The position numbers and the translations under genes were made by a program. A stretch of DNA of 46,946 nucleotides from Leucosporidium creatinivorum (taxonomy: Eukaryota; Basidiomycota; Microbotryomycetes; Leucosporidiales; Leucosporidiaceae). Below are positions 23,497-33,777 of the stretch, piece by piece; within the stretch, counting starts at the first letter, position 1; each line of letters starts with the position of its first letter. The stretch is taken from NCBI GenBank assembly GCA_001600635.1, contig BCKL01000050.1, positions 1-46,946 of the forward strand. Direction: 5' to 3'. The notes beneath the pieces are model-generated. The model had not been told where the DNA came from. It saw only the letters and a program-made list of their open reading frames with translations, and searched no databases.

Positions 23497-23827
23497 CCTG
23501 CGGCTGTTGGCGAGCTGAAACGATGAGCGAAGAGAGAGGTGTGGCAGAGGGAGAGAGGCGAGACAGCTCAGCTCGGCCAAGTCGACGAAGGGGAGGGGCC
23601 AGAGCCGAGCGAGCTGATGAGCTGCGGAGCCACGTTAGACGAGCTCTTACTTGACTGGACATCTGTATTTGTTCGCGGGTCTTGACATGCCCTACAGCAC
23701 TCTCAGTCCGCAGCTCGGCGCTCACGTTCGGCGCTCCATCTTCTTTCGCTCTCTCTCTCTCTCGCCGTTCTGCAGCCTTCAAACATCACAACAGACCTGC
23801 GAGTGCATATCACCTTCGCATAGCATC
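23497..23827. other. Gap holding the ATG18 promoter
   Basis: Between the ATG18 start (minus) and the 3' end of the makorin-like gene (minus). It contains a CT-dinucleotide run near 23749-23763 and no visible gene. Confidence 0.4.
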
Positions 23828-26404
23828 CTAATCCAGCTCCTCCCACTTCTCCTCCACTTCCTTCCTCGCCCGTTCGTCAGCCGCTCGAGCTCGCTCCTCG
23901 GCCATTCGGCGGCGTTCGTCGAGGGGTGACTCGGTGGGCGCTGCTGATAGTGGTGGTAGTGCGGTGGAGGTAGAGCTGGAAGTGACGGGAGAGGCGCAGG
24001 TCGAGGTAGATGCGAGAGTGGGAGGGGAGGAGGAAATGGGATCCGGCGCCGAGCTGACCTCCTCCTCACTCGAATCCTGCTCATCATCCTCCTCGGACGA
24101 GCCGGCCGTCTTCAACGGGGGCATCTCCTCCCTCACGATCCCCCGATCCAACTCCGCCAATCGCCTCTCCATCATCTCGTGATCCATCTGCTCCTCATCC
24201 TCGAAATCGTGGTACGTCCGACCTTCCTCGTCGCTGTCCTCGTCGCTATCCTCCTCACTCCCACTCTGCTCCTCTTCACTGTTGCTCTCCCCACCCGCCC
24301 CAAACGCTCCAAACGCCCTCCCCAATCTCTCCTGCACGTCCCTCCTCAACTCCTCCTCCTCCGCCGTCATAGGCCGGTGGTGGTCGACGAAGACGTTGGG
24401 TCCTTGGTCCGACTCCGAGTCGGAATCGTTCTCGGAGGAGGAGGAGGGGTGGGCGCGAGGGCGCGAGGGAAGTGGACGACGGGGGAAGGGCGGTGGTGAA
24501 GACTCGGACTCGGAGGAGGAGATGCCCTCGAGGTCGGGCATACCACCGTCCTCGCTCTCGGTCTCCTCCTCCTCCTCCTCCTCACTATCACTCCCATCGG
24601 CATCCCTCCGCCTGCGCCTCATCGTCTCCCTCTCCATTCCCATCAGCATCTCCAACTCCTCGCCCGTAACCCTCTGCGGCTCGGAGGTGACGATATTTCC
24701 CTCATTCAGCATCGCAGCGACAGCAGGGTCGAGTGGCGCTCCTCCTGCCTCCTCCTCGTCTGACGACGTGGCGAGGGTGCGAGCAGGCCCAAGCTGAGGG
24801 AGACGAGGAGGGGCGACGTCCGAATCCGAGTCGATCCCTTCTAGCTCGGGAAGGTCGTCCTCTTCCAGTTCGTCGTCGCGGAGCATCCGATCCCGTTGTT
24901 CTGGTGCTGGCGCTGGAGGAGGTGTGGGAGCGGGCTGGTGGGCTCGAGCGGCGGCGAGACGAGGGTGAATGGGACGGCGGAGGGGGTTGGCGTTGGTGGA
25001 TGGTGCGGTGGCGGTGGCGGTCGGTGGTGCTGGGGTACGAGGTACAGCGCCGGGGAGGGAAGCGGCCGAGTCGGTCGACTCCCAACTGCTCGATTCGGCG
25101 TCCGAGTCGTCCTGCGAATCCTCCTGCGAATCCTCCTCCTCTTCTTCCTCCGAGTCGTCCTCCTCCTCCTCCGAATCATACTCCGAATCATACTCCTCAT
25201 CACTATCCCCATCCGGCACCCCTACTCCCATCCCATACCCCGGATCCGTCGCTCTCCCCCTTCCCCTTCCTCTCACATCCGGCTCAAACGCCTCGGCCAA
25301 CATGCCCATGACCAGCCTGATGACCTCCTCCCTCTCCCCCTGCAACCCACTCAACATCCTCTCCATCTCGTTTCCCCCTCCTAAACCCCCTCGGCTGAAG
25401 TTGCCTTGCAGGATTTGGAGGAAGAGCGCCCGGGCGGCGAGGGCGTCGGATTGCCGTTGGGTCAGGAGGAGGGTGTCGTGGTAGGTGTGCGTGAAGGTGA
25501 AGGTTTCGCCGGTGGGGAGCGTGTGCGAGTGGAGCTGTTCGGTAAGAGGGGAGGTTTAGCGAGAGGAAGAGAGGCGAGAAGGAAGGAGGGGAAACGTACG
25601 CAGTCCCGGCCGCGAGGGCAGAACTTCTTGGTGCGAGGGGAGGCGACAAAGTCTTCGCAGGGGATGAGGGCTTGGGCGTCTGCGGGTGGAGAAGCGAGTC
25701 AGCTCGGCGTCTGATTCGGCTGGAGGTCCTCTCGCGCCGACGACCAAACACACCCTTGTACTCTTTGATCCTCTTCTTCTTCTCATCGCCTTCCCTCAAG
25801 AAGACCTCACTCGGCACAATGACCTGACACCTCGTCCTGCAACTCGGACAAGTCTTGCCCGCCTCGGCTTCGGCGTGGTTCTGATCTCCTCGGGGCGTGG
25901 TCCAGGAGATGATGCAGTCCATGCAGAAGGTGTGGGTGCAATTGTCTGTTTGATAGCAGAGGAATGGATTAGTGGGGCCCCGAGAGCGTGAGGAAGAGAA
26001 GAAGGAGGGAAAGACGGACCGAGCAGACCCCATTCGGTGGGAGTTTCGTAGCAGATGGCGCAGATCTCTTCCTCTTCATCATCCTCGTCGTGGATTGGTA
26101 CTGCCGAGGTAGATGCTACAGGTTGACGAGATGAAGAAGGGGAACGAGAGCGAGGCGGCGAACACTGAGGGTTGGACATGACGGCGCCTGACGACGAGGA
26201 TGTACCAGAGTGTACAGTAGGTGATGAGCTGTCGACTGAGGGTGCTGTAGCGTGTGAATATGGGCAGGCCGAGCCTCGCCAGCAGTAGCCTGAGAGGGAG
26301 AGACGCGTTTTAGCTCGGGTCAAGTTGTAGGAAAGTCAGAGGGAGAGCTTACCGTAGTTGAACCACCTGCAAGGGGCGCTACCAGAAGCTGTACTAGAAT
26401 CCAT
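23828..26404 (-). CDS. Makorin-like CCCH/RING protein with long acidic tail
   Basis: Five exons: 26404-26353, 26289-26020, 25945-25754, 25679-25600, 25534-23828; 766 residues. Order of parts: CCCH zinc finger C12-x7-C20-x5-C26-x3-H30; Ser-rich linker; C3HC4 RING at 94-143 (C94-x2-C97, C110, H112, C115-x2-C118, C140-x2-C143); a second CCCH-type finger C179-x12-C192-x5-C198-x3-H202; then over 500 residues rich in Ser, Asp and Glu. CCCH-RING-CCCH is the makorin order, so an RNA-binding E3 ubiquitin ligase is likely. The tail carries many S/D/E patches (CK2-like) and repeated ELEGI-type motifs (LPELEGIDSDS, MPDLEGISSSE), and ends in a charged helix (DERRRMAEERARAADERA). Makorins normally lack such a tail. 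Intron donors GTCCGT and GTGTGT are weak but phases close. Confidence 0.8.
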
Positions 26405-26822
26405 CCTCCTCCCTCTTTGAAGCCGAGCCGAGCGGGAACAAGCAAGAGGGAGAGAGACTACTCGAGTACTCGCGCGCGCGCCTGGCGTCGCCCTTTGCTT
26501 CCTGAATTCGCGCTTGCTGATCTCGACTAAGCTCCAATCTGTAGTCCAATCGGTAAGTGATTATTCTGCTGCTCCTGCTGCTCTATAGCTCTGCTCCCCT
26601 ACACCATTCCGCCACCTTTCGCGCGTCACCCTCATCCGCTGCCAGACTCGCTCTTCTCAAAATGGGCTGCTCGGCTGGGGTAAGAGCACTGCAGAGCTAA
26701 GCTGACAGGTCTGTACCTCTACAGATTTCTCACCTTCCCAACTAGCTCACGTCAGCTACCCTTGAGCGGCCCTCGCTGGCCCCAGCACGGGACTCTCGTC
26801 TCCCGTCGTTCCTCTCTCAGCC
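26405..26822. promoter_or_regulatory. Divergent promoter region, makorin-like / LSB6
   Basis: The 418-nt space between two divergent start codons must hold both promoters. It includes a short CG-dinucleotide run near 26470-26480. No individual element is identified. Confidence 0.45.
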
Positions 26823-29800
26823 ATGCCGTCCCGCTCGCAATACACTCCAATCCCAACCTCTTCAACCGACACCGAAGACCCACCGCCCTCCGCTCTCAGC
26901 ACCCCCTCCCGCTCCAACCGCCCTCGAAAGCCCCCCTCGGCCCTCGCTCTCGAAGTCGATGCTCTCTTTCGTCGCTGGACTACAACTATCGCCGAACGGA
27001 TCAAGCTCAAGAAGAAGAAGGCTAAGCGACGGAGAAATTTGGTCGAGGAGAGGGATAGGGAGGTCAAGGTGGAGATTCTGGAGAGTGTCTTTGAGCGGTG
27101 GGTCGCCGAGGAGGCTGCTGCAGGAGAGGGAAAGGGGAAGGGGAAAGCAAAGGAGGTGGAGCAGATTATGACACTGGATCACGAGCCGCCCATGAGCGAG
27201 GAGGACTTCAATCGGTGAGTCCCGGTCTTCTCAGGCTCGGCGCTGGGAAGGCTGATCCCTCTCTCTCGGGCGCAGACTCGTCGACCGCGTACGGCAAGCC
27301 ATTGAGGCAGGCGTACAACCTCGACTCAACTCCAAAGGATCTTCAGGCAGCTACTTTGCTCGAGATGCGACGGGAGCCGTCTTGGGCATTTTCAAGCCGA
27401 AGGACGAGGAGGTGGGTCATTGATCTCGCTCTCTAGACGAGAGCCCAGCTGACCCGGTCTGTCGCAGCCCTACGGTCGCCTCAATCCAAAGCTAACGAAA
27501 TGGATCCACCGCAACTTCTTCTCCAAGATCATCGTTTGTCCTGGTCGCCCTCTGCCATCATGCCCTCGCTGACCTCGACCTCCTCCCCAAAGCCCTTCGG
27601 CCGCGCGTGCCTCATCCCGCAACTCTCTTATCTCTCCGAATCCGCGGCCTCCCTCCTCTCGCGCCGTCTCTCCCTGCACATCGTTCCTCGAACCGAAGTC
27701 GTCGCGCTCTCCTCCCCCGCCTTCTTCTACGACTGGATCGACATTGAGCGCGCCGGCAGAAAGGGACGACTGCCAGAGAAGGATGGTAGCTTCCAGGTGT
27801 TTTTGAAGGGGTTTACGGATGCTAGTGTGTTCCTTGCCGAGCATCCTTGGCCGGGGAGACCGCTTGCTGAGGCGTTGGAGGCGGGAGAGAAGGGTGATGC
27901 GAGGTTGAAGAGGAGGAGAAAGGGCGGAGTTAGTATTTTCGGACCGCTGAGGTGTCTTTGTGGTAGGGCGGAGGCGGAGGATGATGAGGAGGATGAAGAG
28001 CAGGAGCAAGGACAGCAGGAGCATGAAGCGGATGCCGGGTTCAGGTGGACAGACGAGTTGATGCAGAGCTTTAGGGAGCAGTTGGAGGGGTTGGTGGTGC
28101 TGGATTATCTCATCAGGAATACGTGGGTGATGGTTCTCATCCTCTGGCCGTCCGACGCTCGCTGACCTTGTCTTTACTTCGCCGAGCAGCGATCGTGGCC
28201 TCGACAACTTTATGCTCAAACCCTGTCTCTGCGCCTCTGCTCCGTCTTCCTCCTCCACACCACTTCTCTCAACAACCTACACCACCGCACCCCTTCCTCG
28301 CGCACCCATGACCGAGCAGCCCTCCCCTCCCTCCTCTTCCACCTCCACCTCCCAAACCCCCCACATCCACGTCGCCGCAATCGACAACTCCCTAGCATTT
28401 CCACACGCCCACCCCTCCGGCTGGCGCACCTTCACCTACGGCTGGCTGCACCTCCCCGCTTCCCTCATCGGCCAACCCTTCTCGGTGAGGACGAGGGAGA
28501 GGTTCTTGCCCCTCTTGACGGATCCGGGGTGGTGGGAGGAGACGACGTTGGCTTTAAGGGAGGAGTTTGAGAAGGACGGGGAGTTTAAAGAGGGGATGTT
28601 TGGCAAACAGATGGCGGTGATGAAGGGGCAGGCATGGAACTTGGTGCAGAGCTTGTTGGATGCTGAGGAGGGTGGGTCCTCCTCTCTCGCTTCTCTCTCG
28701 CAGTTAATCGAGCTTGTTGAAGCTGTACTAACTTTTATGGCGAACCTACAGGACCCATCGAGCTCTGCCGGCGCAAGAAGAAGCTGGTCTGGGACGACTT
28801 TATCGAGGTGCCCGACGATGAGCGGACGAAGGCCCTCCTCGCTGCTACACACGCTCCTCCCTCTCTTTCTTCCCTCCCCATCACCGCCGACGACAAGGCC
28901 GAAACCGCCAACCTCCTCGCCCAACCCCTCACCGAGGATCCCATCTTCTCCCACACATCTCCGCCTCTCCCAATCGCATCTCTCCCGAATACCATTCTCT
29001 CCAGCTCCCCTCCTATCGCACGACGCCCCGTCCAGCATCATCGCCGAACAGGCTCTGCAACCGTCTCCTCGGTGCTCAGCTCACATGCTTTCCCCGAAGC
29101 GGTGACGGGTGCGGAGGTAGTCAAGACGTTGGATTTGGCTGAGCGTGAGGAGAGGAAGAAGGGGAGGACTGTGGTCGAGGAGGAGGAAGAAGAGGAGAGC
29201 GAGGATGATGTGGACGAGGAGGAGGACGAAGCTTGGGGAGTAAGGAGCGAGGGCGATGTCAGAGCCATCTCAGGTCGCTCAGCGCCTATGCCCTCCATCT
29301 CGACATTCTCCTCCCTCACCAACGGCTCTCCCTCGCCATCCGCCTCCGCCTCAACAAGCTGGAAGGATCGCCTCCGCTCTCGCGGAACCCTCTCCTTCGA
29401 CGAACCTCGCTCTTCTCCCTCTAACGGCCGACGACACGTCTCCGACACCACTCCCTACCCCACCCGCGCCCGTTCCGACTCTCTCACCTCCCTCCTCCCT
29501 CCCTCACCTTCCCCTCAGGCTCGACCGAAGTTTGCTCGCAAGGCGTTCTCGTCCTCGCGAGGGGCTAGTATGAATGGGAGGGGACGACCGAGCTTGCATG
29601 AGAGGAGTAGGAGTGAGCTGGATGGGAGTGGGAGGAGGGGGGAAGGGTGGTTGAGCGCTTTTGGAGGGAGGGTCGAGGAGGGCGATGAGGATGGAAAAGA
29701 GGAGGATACGAGAAGGAAGGTGGTGGTCGTTGAGGTGAGTTCGTGCTCGTTGGCTCGTTCTCGAGGAGTGCCGAGGAGGCTTCTGCGAGGCGGGAGAGCA

Positions 29801-29887
29801 GCGCCGAGCGAGAGCTGACCCTCGTTTCGGTCGCAACAGCGTCTCGAGGAGCTCAAAGACGAGCCAAAAAGGTGGTGGATCTTTTGA
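26823..29887 (+). CDS. LSB6: Type II phosphatidylinositol 4-kinase
   Basis: Seven exons: 26823-27214, 27276-27411, 27468-27533, 27593-28122, 28190-28671, 28752-29734, 29840-29887; 878 residues. It phosphorylates PI at D4 on endosome, vacuole and Golgi membranes. The N-lobe holds SKGSSGSYFARDATG and the ATP-binding Lys in GIFKPKDEEPYG, then FGRACLIPQLSYLSESAASLL. The catalytic loop is RNTDRGLDNFMLK (about D376) and the metal-binding segment is AAIDNSLAFP (about D440). The mammalian palmitoylated CCPCC is absent at its usual place, but PLRCLCG occurs in an insert. The catalytic part ends near 560; the remaining about 300 residues are Ser/Pro/Glu-rich and unlike the short yeast enzyme. Intron 3 has a GTTTGT donor. 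The kinase assignment is firm. Confidence 0.92.
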
Positions 29888-30326
29888 TGACGCCATACAG
29901 AGCTGCTGAGGTGAGCTCGGTGCGGGAAGGGAACGCAAAGCGGGAGCTGACCTTTCGCTTGCGCCGAAGAATCTCGGCGGCCGAGATTGGCTAATCAGCA
30001 CGCGATGGAGCTGCTCATACGCATTAGAGGATGGATTGTTGTGCTATACACGTGCTTTGCTGGGTGGTTTGACCGCTTTGGAGCGTTGTTTGAGACGACT
30101 CGAGTCCGTCGGCGCCGAGCCTTCGAGGCGAGCAATCAGCCTCGGAGTTGCTTGTGAGAGTCTACAGAGCGAATCCGAATTATTCGCACAAGTTACTGTC
30201 GTGTTACTTGCAACTCGCCCCTCTTTCGCTCGAGGGACTCTCTCCACGGCCCCCACTTTGGCTCTTGTTCTCCTTCCCTCACCTCGTCTCGCTCGCTTCT
30301 CGCTTCTCGCCCTCCGACTGAGCGCC
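29888..30326. other. Gap between LSB6 and the orphan gene
   Basis: No gene is supported. The frame of the orphan protein stays open upstream to about 30036, but those codons are not needed and look like leader sequence. Confidence 0.4.
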
Positions 30327-31150
30327 ATGACTGTCAACACAACCGTACAGCTCTACTTCACCGTCAATCCTCGCACCCTCACGTCACCAGAGCTCACGCT
30401 TGAGCACTTCCCCTTCATTCCTCAAGTCGACTACTACATCCCCGTCGCGGCCTGCCACCTCGCTGTGTTTGAGTCCAGCGAGATGGCTCAGTTCCTCTTC
30501 CGCTGGGAGTACCAGATCAAGGAGTATCTGGTTCCGCCGCCTGACAATTGGGAAGAGCTCGACGCGGAGGAGCGAGCGGCTTGCATCAAGACGGCGGTGG
30601 AGAGCTGGGACAACATCGTACAGCCTTATTTTATGCACCTCTTCCAACGAATCTCTACGCTCTTCCTGCCCGAGGATGTCGACACTCAGAAGCTGTCGGA
30701 TGAGGAGTTTGACCGCATCTTGAGCGCGAGGCGACTCGAGTCCTTCCCGCGCGAGAAGGACCCGGATGAAGCGTGGGGGAAAGTGTACGAGGGATGGGCC
30801 ATCGATAAGCTGTCGGATGTTATGTTGGTGTGGAAGGGTGAGCGCCACAGGTGAGGATCGTGAGTTCGGCGATGAGGCTGGCTGACCTCGGATGACCTCT
30901 CGACAGACCAATGGAGTCTACTTGCGCAAGCTCAAGAGAGTCTCGACCACCAAGCCAAGCACACCAACAGTAAGTGTTGGGAACTCGGCAGCTGTCAAGG
31001 AGACGAGCTGACCCTCGAGTCGCCAAAGCAGATTCGCTTCTTCGTCGCCTCGCTGCGCCTTGGAGAGGACTGATCGATGGTGTACAAGCGCTGGTCTGGG
31101 GAGAAGCTGCATCAGAGAAAGCTAGAACGAGCGCGGAAGAGCTCTTGTAG
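30327..31150 (+). CDS. Unrecognised 230-residue protein
   Basis: Exons 30327-30837, 30907-30969 and 31032-31150 give 230 residues. I do not recognise the family. The start is chosen at ATG 30327 (MTVNTTVQLYFTVNP), where sequence with normal composition begins. The first half has a beta-like start and aromatic-rich segments (EHFPFIPQVDYYIPVAACHL, FRWEYQIKEYLVPPPDNW); the middle is helical and acidic; the last about 60 residues form Ala/Leu/Gln-rich amphipathic helices (LLAQAQESLDHQAKHT, LLRRLAAPWRGLIDGVQALV). No signal peptide or membrane span is seen. Splicing in phase 1 at both introns gives this helical C-terminus. It is probably a soluble intracellular protein, conserved or lineage-specific; function unknown. 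Confidence 0.65.
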
Positions 31151-31373
31151 GCCGCTTAAGGCATAGCAAGCCACCTGTAAGCTCGGCGGAAGCGCTTGAG
31201 CATCGATCGAGCATCCCTCATCTCGCTTCTTCGCGCGAGAGTCGAGAGAGATGTCCGAGAGTGTTACAGCGAGCAAAAGTGTATCCAACTACTACTTATT
31301 ATCGACCACATCCTCCAACTCTGTATGCACGTCCATACCGCTTCTTGAAACCGCTCGGTCTATTCCTCCCGCT

Positions 31374-33151
31374 CTAAGCCCTCTTGCCACCCCACCATTT
31401 CCTTCCCCTCCCCCCAGCACCCTCCTTCTCCAAGTCCGAATCACTAGAAGTCCGCATCTGCTCGGGATGGAGGCGGAGCGTTCGGTCCGAGGGGATGTAA
31501 CGGCCCGGGTGGGAGGCGAGGAAGAGGTAGACGCAGAGGAGGATGGGGAGGGTCTCGAGGCCGTAGTCTGTTGCTCATTTAGTGTGGTCGTGGTCGTGTA
31601 GGAGTGATGGGGAGGGATGAGAGTGGAGAGAGGAGAGGAGAGGAGGGAAGAGGAGGAGGAGATAGTCAGCGCCGAGCACTGACTGAAAGCTGAGAAGACA
31701 GCAAGAACGTACACCATGCCTCGCGCTCGAGGAGGTAACCTCCTCCGCCTCCTGTACCGGAGCCAAACTCGATGGTACGGAAGACTCCGCGGATCAGGAT
31801 ACAAACGCAGCCTGGGGGAGAGAGTCGGGGGGTCAGCAGTCGGCTCGAAGGAGGGACGACCGAGGGGCGCTGAAGTAGCCTTGAAGCACTCTCAAGGAGG
31901 ATAAACAATGCCCAACTCACCCATGTACAGCGTGTAGAGGCAGATGGTCCATCGACCTTCCTGCTCACCAGCCCGACGAGCACGGATCTGGTCTGCTTGG
32001 CGAGAAATCGAAGATGGGGTCAGCTGCACGCACTGAGGCAGGAAGGGGGCGAGAGGAACGTACAGATGATGGCAAATACAAAGAAGATGCCGAGGGAGAT
32101 GATTTGGACCAGGAAGCCGACGATGAGCTGTAAGTTGAAGGAGGGGTCAGCCTAGCTCGCCGAGAGGATCTGAACAGGCTGGAGAGAGCGTACGATGGCT
32201 TTGGCGGCGGGGTAGATGGCGACGTTGTCACTCGAGTAGAGCGATCCACCAGCGCCTTGTACGACGAAGGACTGTGCATTGAGGTGGTCAGCCAGACAGC
32301 GCTCGGCGATCTCGAGCGAAAGACGAGACGACGCACGATGATATCAAAGGTGACAAAGATGGCGGTGACGCGGGAAGCGCGAACGGGAGAGTATTGCTCG
32401 CCGACGTAGGTGATGATTCGGCCGAAGCACATGCTGCGAAGGGAGAGAGATTAGCTCGGCGCCGCAAGTGCAAAGAGACGGTGCGAAGCTCACTAATGCG
32501 AAGCGGCCATCAAAGCAGGAGCGAGAATGATGAAGAGACTGCATGTAGTGAGAGTGCGAAAGCGAGAAAAGATCAGCCCTTTCAGCTCGAACCACATCTC
32601 ATCTCTGACGACGAGCCCAGGTCCTCCTCCCTCATTCCAATCGCCGAAATTGAACGCGCCACTCACCTCTGCAAGATGTACCACAGCAAGCCGGCCTTCC
32701 TTCCTGTTGGATGATCCGCCGACATGCGACGGAAGACGTAACCCATGGCTTCTCCTAGTGCTCCGACGGTGAAGGGCCACATCTGCGATGAGGGAGCGAG
32801 AGGGAGGGTCAACATTCGGCGTTTCTTGTCGGCGAGCTGGAGGTGCTCTGAACGAGCAGCATAGAAGAGAGAAGGTGTACTACTTACATACCACGACTTG
32901 TAGCGAGCCATGAAGCCTACATGTCCGAGAAAGGCTACGAAGAAGACGACGACCGCGGCGATGGCCAGCGGGCGGTTCACGTCGTATTTGTAGTATCTAT
33001 GTATACACAAAGGAGTAAGTGCTACATCCTCGATGTCCTCCTGCAGTCAAAAAACCAGCGATGCAGCGATGCAAGCGCACAGAGCACTGTCGTACGAGAA
33101 GCGGAGGGGGAGGAGAGAGGAAGCTCACCTCCAATCGTCGCCTGCTGCCAT
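31374..33151 (-). CDS. RTA1-family seven-TM membrane protein
   Basis: Ten exons on the minus strand: 33151-33129, 32996-32888, 32782-32667, 32538-32494, 32433-32337, 32271-32194, 32127-32064, 31992-31921, 31811-31713, 31567-31374; 298 residues. Seven hydrophobic segments are visible, from IAAVVVFFVAFLGHVGFMA through LIVGFLVQIISLGIFFVF to LETLPILLCVYLFLASHPGR. RTA1 family signatures include GEAMGYVFRR, LLWYILQSLFIILAPALMAA, MCFGRII, GFLVQI and the RGVFRTIEF...GYLLEREAWYYG segment. Family members (Rta1, Rsb1, Pug1) are stress-induced lipid or haem-related membrane proteins conferring resistance to toxic compounds; which of these applies is unknown. The many small exons and the close phase match make the family call secure. 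It diverges from BIR1. Confidence 0.9.
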
Positions 33152-33777
33152 GGTTGAATCTGTAGGGTGGTAGGTTGGGGTGTTACTCAAATGAAGAAGC
33201 AGGTAAAGGCGGGAGAGCAAGAGACGAGCGCTGAGAATCGTTGGACGATGCGCTGTTATGTACTCTCGCTGGTCGACCCAGCCAAGTGCCTGACAACCGG
33301 AAGCGAGTTCGGGGGCAGGAGGAAATCAGCCAGAGGCTGTAGCAGAGTACAGCAGGGCTGTAACTCGGTTTGAACGAGATTCGATGTTGTAGCGAGTGCA
33401 GCGAGACCGCAGAAAGGAGCGCCGAGGTTGAGGGCCGAGCATGGTTCTGTAGTTGAGCAGGTCGGCCGAGAATTGGCAGAGATGTCAATAATACTATTAG
33501 AGAGATACTGAGAGTATTCGCAAGTCCTGCAGAGCTACTGTAGGACCCCTTGCCTCGACAAACAGGCGCGACTACTTGACTGCAGACGAATCCCTCCCTC
33601 TTGCTCTTCACCCTCGTCTCATCTTGTCCTCGTCGACTCGCCTACAGCAGGAGGCTAATCAGCAGCACCCACCTCTCTACTAGTCCTACTCCTACTCGGC
33701 TACAACTCTCTTCTCACTCACTCACTCACTCGACGCCTTGTTGACTGAGTCGCCTCTCTTCGCCTCTCGACACGGCC
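33152..33777. promoter_or_regulatory. Divergent promoter region, RTA1-like / BIR1
   Basis: This 626-nt space separates two divergent start codons. It is non-coding as far as can be seen and ends in a pyrimidine-rich leader with a CTCA microsatellite (33713-33731). Confidence 0.45.
33713..33731. repeat. CTCA tetranucleotide microsatellite
   Basis: About 4.75 units of CTCA in the presumed BIR1 leader. Confidence 0.85.

Noticed and set aside
23934-25484. Long open frames on the plus strand opposite the makorin-like exon 5
   Set aside because: They are shadows of Ser/Glu/Asp codon runs on the minus strand; they have no start context, splice sites or recognisable motif.
30907-31072. Frame reading TNGVYLRKL...IRFFVASLRLGED at the end of the orphan gene
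   Set aside because: It needs a phase-0 junction that no GT donor in exon 1 provides; the phase-1 frame gives a consistent helical C-terminus and a stop at 31148-31150.
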